In this document: one piece after another, positions 1 through 10,406 of the stretch
How the letters are laid out: every line of letters starts with the position of its first letter
Numbering within the stretch: the stretch's first letter is position 1
From: Carettochelys insculpta
Lineage: Eukaryota > Chordata > Testudines > Carettochelyidae
Direction: 5' to 3'
Length of the DNA stretch: 64,000 bases
NCBI RefSeq assembly: GCF_033958435.1
Contig: NC_134161.1
Location: 1,612,001-1,676,000 of the forward strand
Made by a program: the position numbers and the translations under genes
The notes under the pieces: generated by a model
Told to the model about the DNA's origin: nothing
Databases searched by the model: none
The model's input: the letters and a program-made list of their open reading frames with translations, nothing else

Positions 1-729
1 CCCTGGTGGCTTTCAGGGGGCTGCCTCCATTCCCCAGTGGAAAAATCTCCCGTGCCCATTTTTCACTGCTCATTATTGGCCCCGCTGGACACGCAGGCCG
101 GAGGCCACCCCAGGATGGCATGAGAGATGACAGGGAAGGGAGATCCCCAGGTAACAGCACAGTCAGGCTGGCACCGCCTGACTCCGTACCAGCTCCTCCG
201 GGTGACGCCCACCTCCCACGTGCACAGCTGGTCACCCCAGAAAGAGCCTGCAGAGCGGATGGAAAGTGAGTGGCTTTGTCCACACACAGCCCGGCTGACC
301 ATGCTGCCTGGGTGTGTCGCAGCCCCTGGGTGGGAGCAAGTCGCGAAGCCAGGCAGCTACTGGCTGGTCTGCAGCCTGTTACCCTGGCCAGGAGCCAGGC
401 AGGCACTGGTGTGTGTAGTGCTGCTCTTGGCCGGTGGTTGGCCAGCTTTCCCAGGCCATCCAGAGAGTTCCCCCCCAGAAAAACCCTGGCCATGGCCGAG
501 GCCTGTTCGGTGGTGGGAAATCCAGGGTTTTTCCCAGGCTCCTGTATCAATTCCCCTCTCGCAGGCTGCAGCCTGGGGGCTGAGGCAAGGGACTTCCTCT
601 TCAGCACCAAGCTGCTGCCCTCAGCAGGACAGCTGAGCCTCCTCTGGAGCAGAGCGCAGGGAGCACGTCGCCCCCAGGCCCAGCAGCTTGGCCCTATCTG
701 CACATTGCAAACTGGCTGGGAAGCCCTTC
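1..729. other. No recognised feature
   Basis: GC-rich sequence. Reading frames overlap on both strands without recognisable domains. Confidence 0.6.
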
Positions 730-1265
730 CCAGTGGTTCCCAAGCAATCTGGATGGGCATAACAAGTGGGCTCCTGCGGGGGTCACATCCGGGCCTGGCT
801 CTGTTCAGCATCTTCCTCAGTGGTGTAGATACTGGCAGAGCGCAGATGCTGACAGTTTGCTGTGATCCCAGCCTGGGAGGGGTTGCAAGTGCTTTGGCGG
901 CTAGGGTTAAAATTCAAAATGATCTGGGCAAAGTGGAGAACTGGTCTGAGGTAAGCAGGGGTAAGCTCGGTAATAACGACTGCAAAGCACTGCTTAGGAA
1001 AGAGCACCGCGGAAAGGGACGGAGGGGTCAGAGTGGAGCACAAGGTACCTGTGAGTCAGCACCGGGAGAATGTTGCAAAGAAAGCAAATGTCGCTGTGGG
1101 CTGTGTTGGCAGGAGTGGTGTAAACAAGGCCCAAGAAGTAATTCTTCTGTGCTAATCAGCCCTCAGCTGGAGTACGGGGTCCAGTTCTGGGCACCGTGTC
1201 TCAGGAAAGATGCGGACACACTGGAGAAAGGCCAGAGAGGAGCAATAAAGGTCTTGTCTCGGACA
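730..1265 (+). mobile_element. Old CR1 LINE fragment
   Basis: Degenerate ORF2 segments: LFSIFLSGVDTG, a later SPQLEYGVQFWAPCLRKDADTLE and QRGAIKVL, equivalent to the [13 protein letters not shown] region of CR1. Strong divergence indicates an old copy. Confidence 0.75.
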
Positions 1266-2555
1266 CAACCGACGTGTTCAAGAGGCCATCGCTTCCCTCC
1301 CGCGCCTCTGTCCCACCCCCCTGTGGCTGGAAGCAGCTTGTCCCTGCCTGCCTCCCCAGCGTTGAGAGGCACCTCCAAGCTGCTGCTGGCCACCAGCATA
1401 ACCCAGCCACCTGCGGTACACTGGCTCGGGAGGGGTTAATCACTAAGGCTGCCTTATGCTCCAGGGCTCGCAGAATCTGTCTGCAGCCGGAACACGCAGA
1501 GGGATGGCTCGGCAGGAGGGTGCCTGGAGCACAGAGCAATCGGGCGCTATGCCCTGGTCCAGCAGGTGCTGGGGGGCTGGGGGGGGGCTGGGGTGCAAAG
1601 AGGCTGGACGTCGCTCCCTCCCCACCGCTGCAGAGCATAGCCGAGGGGCAGAGGCTCCCCCGCAGGCCAGCACTGTGCTCCTCCGGGTCAGCCCCTGGGC
1701 CGCAGGGCCTTCAACGTTCCACAGCCGCCAGCCCAGCCAGCGGCAGTGGGGAAGGAAGGAGCCTGCCAGCCAGGCTGAGGGTGATCTGAGCGTGCCAACC
1801 AGGGGAGCGATATGAGGATCAGCAGGGCTGGGAGAGGGCCGACGGGGAAGCAAGTGCAAAGGGATGAGGGGTGAGCGGCAGAGGTGACGGGTAACCAGCC
1901 ACCGCCTGCCTGTGCTCACCAGACGGCTGGCTGGAGAGCGGCCGGGGTGACTGGGCGCCGGTGAGCCAGCAGGGGCAGTGGTCGGCTCTTCATGCCGCAG
2001 CTCTGCCCAGCCACCAGCTTGGCACATTCCCTCCCCATCGTCTGTCCCCGGAGCCCCTCACTCAGTGCTGGAAAGGGGCTGGCGAGAGGGTCCCACAGCA
2101 GCAGCACCAGTGGGAGAATATACAGCACAATTTGCCCATTTTAAAGCCCACCTGCAGGAGGGCTGAAATACAGGCCAGTCCCTTTAATAACTGGACATCC
2201 GGGCACCCGTGCGGAGGGGTGCTGGCAATCGAACACAGCCACGAACAGGCACGTTCCCAGACCCTTTGCTGTCAGACTTGCTTTGCTATTTGCCTGGCAA
2301 TAAGGATCTGACCCTGCTCTGCTCAGCTGCTGGCTCCCACTGCCTGAGCACCAGCAATCAGGCTAGGAGCGCTAGTCTGGCCACTGGTTGACCTGCTCCC
2401 ATGGGGACAGTCCTGATGACTCCAGTGGTACAGGATTGACTAAGCAAGTTTCTTTTCCTCCTACGGGGTGCAGCTTTCTCCACTTCTCCTGGCCTATGGA
2501 GCAAGGCACTGGGACCACAGGCCAAGCCTGGTCCGCCCCAGGCCCCGCAGAAGGC

Positions 2556-2572
2556 GGGGGGGGGGGGGGGGG
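2556..2572 (+). repeat. Poly-G run of 17
   Basis: Seventeen consecutive G bases in a GC-rich stretch. The length may be affected by sequencing or assembly error. Confidence 0.9.
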
Positions 2573-3440
2573 CGACAAATGGGAACCACCCCCAGTCTCG
2601 GATTCCAGTCTGACTCCTCTGCATTTTCCACAGCAGTTGGCTTCACTTTGGGGTTCTTCCCCCATGCCGGCTCCTTCCTTGTTTTGAGTGGTCAGAACGG
2701 TGGGGGGAATTCCTGGGCTCAGTTCCTTAGAAAGGGAGCCTGGCGAGGCCGTTTCCACTGAAACGAAAGCGCTACTATTTTTGTTTTCCAAATGACTTGC
2801 TACGCGGTTGGTTTCTCCTGCTGGGCCTGGCTCCGCGGATGGGCAGAGTGCAGAGCCAGAAGCTGGGGCAGGTCTGTGTTGGGAGAGAACCCTGACTGCA
2901 GCCATCTCTTGCAAGCACCATGCATAGGCTGGCAGGGCAGCAGGGCACCGACTCAAGGACACTAAGAGACAGCGGCAGAGCCTGGGGAGATGCCGCAGCT
3001 CGGATTTCAGTGCCAGCCCCCACACTTCACCTCCAGCTGGGCAACTTGGGAGCCGCTGGGCAGACAACGATTCCCTTCCCACCTTCTCTGCTGTGAAATG
3101 GCTTTGAGGTGCCCTGGGGAGGAGCTGGCGTGGGGAGTGGTGCACCGCTAATCATGGTACCCAGGGCAGCTTATTCCCCTGTACATCTGTTAGTTGCTAA
3201 GGCATTACAGGACTCCTCATGGATGTAAAATAGGCCTGGGCCAGGCAATTAACTCCTTCTATGCCACAGCCTCGTGCTTGGCAAGACCCGCTTGCCCTTA
3301 GTACGCGCCTGTGCAGAAACGCCCTGTGCAAGGTACCAAAGAAGCCAGGACTGTAGAATAACTACGTGCAAAATGCTACAGGGCGTGCGGCTGGGCCACA
3401 GAGATCAGTGCTCGTTTTTGCACAGGTCGGTACATGCTGC

Positions 3441-3600
3441 GTACACCCAGAGGCACTGAGACCTCATCTGGGGTGAGTGAAGTCTCTGCTCTACAGCCTC
3501 AGCTGAGAGCCACTGGCCTTTAGCTCACGTGGCAGAGCGCAGAGCTTTAGACCTTATGCTCGTAAGTTCTATCCCTGGGGCCAGCAACCTGGGTCTGTCA
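3441..3600 (+). mobile_element. tRNA-derived SINE, copy A of a second family
   Basis: Shares about 150 bases with 48914-49062 (CCCAGAGGCACTG, GGGGTGAGTGAAGTCTCTGC, TTCTATCCCTGGGG). The middle looks tRNA-like: an A-box-type TAGCTCACGTGGCAGAGCG and a B-box-type GTAAGTTCTATCCC. Not the Cry I family. Confidence 0.65.
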
Positions 3601-5199
3601 GCGTTACAGAAGTAAATTGAGAGACTTGGAAAGTGGCCTGGGTGATACCAATAAGGAAAGCCACAAATGTTTGTGTGTTGCTTTCTGGTTGCCAAGATGG
3701 GCTGTGGGTGAGTGGTGGTGTGCACCTGTCTGAGCAGCGATTGCTTCTGGAAGAACAGGCCAGCTGCAAAACACCACTGAGAAAAGAGGGATGGGAAAGC
3801 TAATGGCGGGCTAAATCCTGCTAGGGAGAGAGGCCTGGCCTAGGCACTGGAGGAAAGGAACCCCTGAGCTGCCTCCACTGGGCTTTGGCTGCTGCCAGCA
3901 CTCTGTGAAAGGTGCATACATGAGAGAAGACGCTGGCCTACCTCAGGCGCCTGCTCCATTCACAGAAGTCTCCAAGCAGCCTTGGTCTGTCTACCTGAGT
4001 GTTCCTTGCCACCACAGCTGGCTGGGTTGCTTCCTCTCTGGAGGAGCGTGCTTGCTGGGCAGGTCTGCTATGGAAAGGGAGGAGCTGCAGGGCGCTAGCT
4101 GGGGTGTCAGCTCTGTTGCCGGCAGCCTGGCATGTTGCACCCCCTGCTGCAGGTGTGGAGGTGTTCAGCTCCCTACAGACTCTGCAAGGTAGAGGCTCCA
4201 GAACTAGAGCTGGAGACGACGAGGGAGGCAGGGTGCAGCACAGCCAGTCTGCATGGTTTGGGCAGAGGGGAGGTCATGCAGACAGGTGCCAGAAGCAGAG
4301 CCTAGTGCAACACCGCCTCTTCTGCAGTGCAATGCAAGCTGACTGATAAATATCCTCATCAACACAACTCAGCGCCTTCACCTGGCTGCCCCAGGGGCCC
4401 AGAAATAACCTGCCAGCAAAGCACCCTGCAGCAGCTTGGGTTTGATCGGCTAGTCTTCCCTGTGAGCTGAGCGCTTGCACGGCCGCTCCAGAGAGAGTCA
4501 AATGCCACCCAGCCGATTAGCAAAGCGCCCATGGCAAGGTCCTGTGTTTGGCTCAGTGGAGCCCATTGCCCACCTGTGCGGCAGGGCACTGAAAAATTTA
4601 TTCCTCATCTAGATTAGCAGGAGGGTTGGGCAGGGCAACGTGTTGTTCGGTGCCTTAGGTGGGTTGTGTGCAGGCTGGGCGGGATTCTTGAATGGTGCAT
4701 GAGAGAATGTTTTCTCAGAAGGAAAAACACGGAGAAAAAGCAGCAGTTTTGTGCGGCGGAAGGAGAGAGACCAGAACCCACCCACACAGCTCCACGAAGG
4801 GCTTGCAGGGGCACAGCGCTTCTACCACACGAGAAGGCCTGTGAGCGGGGTGCTAAGTCAGAGCGCAGGAGAGCTGCAGCTGCTCTGAGCTGGGATGTCA
4901 ACAGGAAGCGGAGCCGGTAGACGTCACAGCAGGCTGGGGGAGACGCTGGCCTGGGGCTGGGGCAGGCGGGTGCTGTGTAATGTGAGGGGCACAGCAGGGT
5001 GTGAGGCGAGCAGGGGAGGTGAGCTGAGGGCTTGGATCTCTGTGGCTTTCTGCTAGCTTTTTGCTCGCTTCCTGAACATGAGCGGCTGGGCCTGCCGCCA
5101 CCCAGAGGACGTGTTCTCAGCCCTTTTATAGACCAGATGAACTTCTTGCCTCCCTCCCAAATCTTTGGGGTATTGGCTGAGAAGAGCTGTTCCTTCTCT

Positions 5200-5345
5200 G
5201 TTATTTGTATCTCTGTCGCACCTAGGAGCAACCCCCCCAGGTCCTACTGTGCATGGTGCTGTATAGCCACAAAACCAGAGGCTGACCCCTGCCCTAAGGA
5301 CCTGACAGTCTAAACATGAGCCAGAGATGACAGATGGGTACAGAT
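5200..5345 (+). repeat. Old widespread amniote interspersed repeat
   Basis: The order TTATTTGTATCTCTGTCGCA, CTAGGAGCAACCC, GGTGCTGTATAGCCACA, CCTGCCCTAAGGACCTGACA and AGATGACAGATGGGTACAGA resembles a repeat seen in many turtle and crocodilian sequences. Class not assigned. Confidence 0.5.
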
Positions 5346-5619
5346 AGCCCAATGCAAAGTACCAGGGAACAGCATTACTCTCTACAACGCTGGAGTAAGC
5401 CTGGCTCTCCAGATGGGTTTGGAGCTGAGCCTCTGCATGTGTTAGACAGTTTTGGTACAGCAGAGGCTGTGCCCTTTCCTATCTTTTCCTCTCCATACCC
5501 CTGCCCTCCTCCTCTTTCTCACAGTCCTGAAGGCTGCCCTGTGTTGCTGAATAGGGGGCTGGGATAATGGACACAGGTTGTCCTCCTCATACGTCTTGGT
5601 CCTTGCAAATAGTTACATG

Positions 5620-5943
5620 CAGGTTGAACCTCTCTCATCCAGTGCTCTTGGGACCTGACTGGTGCTGGATGAGGAATCTGCCAGACCACGGGGGGTCAAT
5701 ACTGTCTAGCACGTTACCGACACTCCCACTGCTTACTGTGCTCTTAGAAGACATTTTGGGGTAAATTACTATTAAATAACAGCACAGAACATGGAGAGCC
5801 AGGACTGGTGGCTGGAAACAAACTTGATGGGACCACAGGAAATGCGGCCACACCCATGGTAAGTGGTCGTCCGGCTAGCTAAACTCCTGCCAATTACGGA
5901 GGTTGCCAGATGACAGCATTCTGGATTAGAGAGGTTCAACCTG
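5620..5943. mobile_element. Tigger/pogo-like non-autonomous DNA transposon
   Basis: 324 bp bounded by 23-bp terminal inverted repeats with one mismatch (CAGGTTGAACCTCTCTCATC at the left, and the complement of CAGGTTGAACCTCTCTAATC at the right, both continuing CAG). The right flank is TA and the left flank TG, consistent with a TA target duplication with one later change. No transposase is encoded. Confidence 0.9.
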
Positions 5944-6134
5944 TACTTTAATCGTATTGGTTCGAAATACTCCACATTTAGTTACAAACTGTAATGACTG
6001 TTGGTTGAAAGGAATTGGGACATGTGCAATCCTATTGGTTTGGACAGACATTTACATACTGCAGCCTATTGGCTGAAAGGAAAGGCATTCTCAAATGAGA
6101 GCACTTCAGGGGCAGGAACAGGCCGACATCTGGA

Positions 6135-6136
<2 letters not shown>

Positions 6137-6165
<29 letters not shown>
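6137..6165 (+). repeat. (GT)n microsatellite
   Basis: About 14 uninterrupted GT dinucleotides. Confidence 0.97.
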
Positions 6166-7152
6166 CAAGTGTATCTGTATTTGTGTCATTTCATTAGGAG
6201 AGGGTCTTTTCCATATGCTGAAACCTGCCATAAAGAGACCACTCAAGGGGCTAGCAAAAATGAGCACTAATTAACCTTTCTCTTGAGCCAAAACTGGGAT
6301 TAAATTATGATGTAAACCAGCTGGTAGGGGCAAAAATAGGCAGCAATGTTGGCCGCAAGGGTTAGTTGCAACTTCCTGTGAAAGCCAGATATAAATATCA
6401 TACACAGCTCTGGTCTCACTGTTTCATAACTTGGAAAACATACAACATTGGTGGAATTTCCTCAGGACTTTGAGTTGAGACAGTTCCTCCTTTGTTTAGA
6501 GGAACTTCCACTCTATCACTGAAAGAAACCATTTCATCCAGCCCTCTGCCAAGTGCCGTACCGTTTTAAAAAGAAATTGAACATGAATGTAACACCAGGA
6601 AACTTTGTGATGTGCTCAGATGAACTATGCTGGTAGAGCTGAGTCATGACTTAACTCCAGAGCCCTACTTGTCGGCTTGTGTTTAGGTACTGTGACTGTT
6701 TTTTCTGCAAAAACCCGCAGTGAAGTTTCTGTGAACTTCAGGCAACTTGAGGAGAATTCCTGAAATGCCCCGGGAGGAGTTTAATTTTTGCCACAACCAA
6801 ACAGCCTTTGACGTTCGGTTGTTTCCATTTCTAATGTAAGAGAAGAGTGGAAATTGGGCACGGTGTGCCTGTGCTTTGTGGCTTTTGTCACCATTTAACT
6901 AGGCGTGGAGAGAAGGTAAAACACCGCCCATTCAGAGGGGCAAGGGAGTGCTGTGACCTTAAGAATCTCTTCCTGCCAGCTGTCAAAGAGTTCACTGCTG
7001 GGTAAAAGCAACTCTGATGAGCCAGGACTGATGTCCGATGCCCAGCACACCTTTTGTTGTCTGATTCCATTGAAGAAGATGTGGCGGGCTCTATACCATG
7101 CTAATGCTCGTTGCCATTGTGTGATATGTGAAGGGATGCTGTTGCAGTTGTA

Positions 7153-7275
7153 TCAGAGAGGGAGCCATGTTAGTCTGTAGCTTGGAGAACAACAAGAAGT
7201 CCTGTGGCACCTTATAGACTTACAGATATTTTGGAGCAAAAGCTTTCGTGGGCAAAGACCCGCTTCATCAGATGC
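7153..7275 (-). repeat. Interspersed repeat with GGTGCCACAGGACTT core
   Basis: On the minus strand: a GATGAAGCGGGTC-type start, CACGAAAGCTTTTGCTCCAA, then TCTATAAGGTGCCACAGGAC, and an end equivalent to CTACAGACTAACATGG. A partial copy in the other orientation is at 34325-34395, and related copies form the palindrome at 15254-15427. Abundant in turtle DNA. Class not assigned. Confidence 0.7.
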
Positions 7276-7390
7276 ATTCTTGTTGCAGTTGTGTGTCTGT
7301 AATGAAAATACCTCCCACAGGCAGTCAACAACCAAAGAGCAAAACAGGTTTCTTCCAGCCAGGGTGTGAGAGTTTTAGCTCTGCCTAAAC

Positions 7391-7911
7391 CAGTGATTCT
7401 TAATCTTTACTGTGGCCTGCACCCTTTGGGTTCTCAAAATATGTTCGCACACCCCTTATCAAAAATCAAATATGTTCTCAGATCCCTTATCAAAAACCAA
7501 ATATGTTTTCACATTCCTTATCAAAAATCAAAAATGGAGGTGTATGTATATGTAAAATAATTTTACATTATTACCACGAATAATAGTACAGTAGGCATAA
7601 AAAATATGCAAGTACTACCCGAGATGCTGCGGAGTTTTGCTGTGGGAGTGAACCGTAACTGACACGCTAACAGTTAGCGGCTAACTGAATTCAAATAAAT
7701 GTTTTGGTTGTATACTACAGTACTTGTTAAAAACTGTATAATGTTAATAGATACACAGGTTTGATGAAACAAAGTAGTTGTACTTGCATGCCTGTGCTTT
7801 ATTTGTGTTTCTGATGATTTACCTTCTAAAAACATCTGGCATGTCTTGCACCTCCAGAAAGGCCATCATGCACCCTCAGGGCGTGCATACACCCCAGGTG
7901 AAGACCCACTG
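7391..7911. mobile_element. hAT-like non-autonomous DNA transposon with 8-bp target duplication
   Basis: 521 bp flanked by the perfect octamer GCCTAAAC (7383-7390 and 7912-7919). Termini CAGTGATTCTTAATCTT and the complement of CAGTGGGTCTTCACCTG are imperfect inverted repeats. An internal 34-bp unit around CCTTATCAAAAATCAAATAT is repeated about three times near the left end. No transposase ORF. Confidence 0.88.
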
Positions 7912-9431
7912 GCCTAAACAGAGCTTTGTAAGCCAACCCAGCGAAGCCCTGCTTACATGTGACATTTCTGGGGGTTGTGTAGTCAAGGAGACAAGATTTT
8001 TGGAAAATGACCCAGAGGGGCTGCCTGGTCACTGAGGGGAGAGAATGGGGAATACTGGGGCAAGGCAGTGGGCGTGAGATGGATGTCCTTAGAAGGTCAG
8101 CGGCTAAGGCTAGTCTTCAGAACATGCATCGTGATTTTTTTAAATATGTAATCATCCTGTTTCCAGCATCCTTACTCACCAGCACTGCCACGTGACTCTT
8201 CTGCGCCTTTGCACGATAACTGTGTCTCACGGCTGACGCCTTACATCAGAGCCGAGCCAGAGCTGTACAAGCTGTGTGCACCTTCCCCTTTGGGATAGCA
8301 AACCTGGTGTTACTGTGAGCACGCACCAGGCCAGCGTCTGGACACTACAGGGGAATGCTTCAAGGGAACTGGGGTGCAGGTGCTGTTAATGTAGGCCAAG
8401 GAAGGTCTGGTATGGCCAGGAGGAGAAGGTTGGGGCTTACAGACTAGAGCTGTCAGGGAGCTGACGCCCAGTCAAGCACCAGCAAATCTCTCTGGTGCAG
8501 GAAGCAGGGGGATAATACGAGGTGACTCTCAGTGCTGGGCACCCTGAGAAGCATCCCAGTTGCTCTGTTTGCACTGCTATAAATGCAAGACTTGGGGCAG
8601 TGTCTTCCTGGCGATTTGTCACTGAATACTCCAGATTTCCAGTATTCACTTGGGAAAATTGCATTCCACTCCTGCCAGCTTACAGCAAGCTGAGGAAGAG
8701 AAGCTATCTGGCTCCTATTCCTGCAGTGCCAAGCTATATGGCCTCTTTCTTATGTGCACAGTTAACTGCCCGATGTCGCAGCTCCCTTATCCCTTGAGGG
8801 GAAAACCCAGCTCTAAGTCTAAAACTCCCCTGCAGGGATTGAAGCGGAAGTAAAATGAATACCACCATTTGTCCAGTATATATTTAAAAAAATAAATAAC
8901 GTTTCTTTGAAGAACAGAGGCAAAACTTTTCCAACATCAGCATAAATATGTCAGGTGCTTGCTGCTGTTAGAATTCGCACGACCACACTGGCGTGAGAAA
9001 GGAGAGGGAACGGGTATCTCTCAGCCCGGGACCAGTGTCCGCTGCAGAAATCCGGCACATTTCTAACACTGCTGGCTGCCTCCATCCCTTTCTCCCGCAG
9101 ACACTTCAGCTGTTTCCAGCAGGGGAGGGATTTTGTGCTGCATGAGGATGGCTGGGAGAGTGAGTACCGAAAGCTCGGCCAGTGGCTCTGATTGATGGCA
9201 GCTGTGCCTGTGCATGGGGTTTGGTGGCATTTCTCTCTTCTCTGCAGTTCTGAGACCTCTCCCGGCTGTCAGCACATCAAGCCAATGTTCCCATGGTTAG
9301 CAATAGCTTATCAGAGTCGCTGCTCCCCTGGGGGGACCGCTGCATGAGGTAGGTAAGGACAAATCCGCCACAGGAAGCCTGCGGGCTGGCCTCCTGTGAC
9401 GCGGCTCCAGGAGCAGACCGCCTGGCCTGGC

Positions 9432-10406
9432 CTACAGGCGGCTGTCTTTGCAGTCAGCCCCCAGCAGGCTCAGCGAGTCCATCTCCAGGGGGAGGCGCTC
9501 ATTGCCATGCAAGCTGGAGACAAGAGGCAGGGTGCTCAGCAGGTCCGTGTTGAAGAGGCCCCATCCGAAGGACGCCTCGGGGACAGCTTTGGAGGGGACA
9601 GTGATGCCTAGTGCCCCGTAGTGTGGCAGACTCGAGCTGCTGCTCTCCAGCCAGCTTGAAAAGCCCAGCAAGCCGGACTCCCTAGCAAGTGCTGGGGCTG
9701 CATTGCTGCAGGGGAGCCCGGGGCACGCCTGCTTCAAGTAGCCTTTGGCTGGGGCAGGCTCAGAGCAGCCCGTCTCCAGCGGGAGGTCTGTCCCTCCAGG
9801 GCTGTGCGTGGGCAGCAGTCCCTCAGCTGTGGCCTCCCGCGTCTCTGCTGTGCTCTTCAGCTGCTGCATGTACCCCCGGAACTCCACGCGCGCCCCAGCC
9901 TCCTGGCTGAGTCCCACGGCTGGAGGGGACCAGGCACACTCTGACTCCCGCCGCCCCTGCCCCTCCTCCATGCAGGTGTAGTCCCGGCTGCTGGAGGGGT
10001 GAGTCAGGCCCAGGGAATGCCCCGCCAGGCTAATGCCGCTGTCGTCGTCCCCCGGCTGCTGACATTTGCAGTCCTGGCTCTCTGAGACCGAGACCTGGCT
10101 CAGGCTGCAGGAAGAGTTTTGCAGGCAAATGCCGCTGTCTGTACTGTTGCAACTGCTGTCCTCCCCGGCGAGGCCTTCCTTCTCCAGCAGGCGGTCGTGG
10201 TCGTCCAGGGAGCTCAGGCCCACGCGGCCCTGCTCGGGCGGCTCTGGCGTCGTGCCGGAGCCGCCCTCTGCGCCGCTGCTCAGCATGGGGCTCCTTTGGC
10301 ACACAGAGAGTGGCTGGATCGACTCCTCCTCCAGGCACACGGCCACGGCCCAGGCCTCGCAGGGGAAGTACTCGTTCTCCGCCCCGGCGGGCTTGAGGAG
10401 AGACTT
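9432..10406 (-). CDS. IL10RA: IL10RA exon 7: cytoplasmic signalling tail
   Basis: Residues 264-587 and the TAG stop at 9432-9434. It holds two YxxQ motifs, FRGYMQQ and AKGYLKQ. These match the two tyrosine sites that recruit STAT3 in mammalian IL10RA. It also holds two acidic DSG motifs (TDSGICLQ, DDSGIS) and a serine-rich C-terminus. The single large tail exon is the usual class II receptor layout. Confidence 0.95.
   Translation of the reverse strand, partial: KSLLKPAGAENEYFPCEAWAVAVCLEEESIQPLSVCQRSPMLSSGAEGGSGTTPEPPEQGRVGLSSLDDHDRLLEKEGLAGEDSSCNSTDSGICLQNSSCSLSQVSVSESQDCKCQQPGDDDSGISLAGHSLGLTHPSSSRDYTCMEEGQGRRESECAWSPPAVGLSQEAGARVEFRGYMQQLKSTAETREATAEGLLPTHSPGGTDLPLETGCSEPAPAKGYLKQACPGLPCSNAAPALARESGLLGFSSWLESSSSSLPHYGALGITVPSKAVPEASFGWGLFNTDLLSTLPLVSSLHGNERLPLEMDSLSLLGADCKDSRL

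Larger units (their letters stand above)
1266..9431. other. Region 3' of IL10RA, mostly intergenic
   Basis: Apart from the listed repeats, no exon with recognisable protein similarity was seen. Part of 8400-9431 should be the IL10RA 3' UTR, but no AATAAA was found on the minus strand there. The next gene in mammals (TMPRSS4/SMIM35 side) is not visible. Confidence 0.5.

Noticed and set aside
270..1439. 389-codon plus-strand frame at the window start
   Set aside because: Its second half is a decayed CR1 ORF fragment and the first half has no recognisable similarity. Not a cellular gene.
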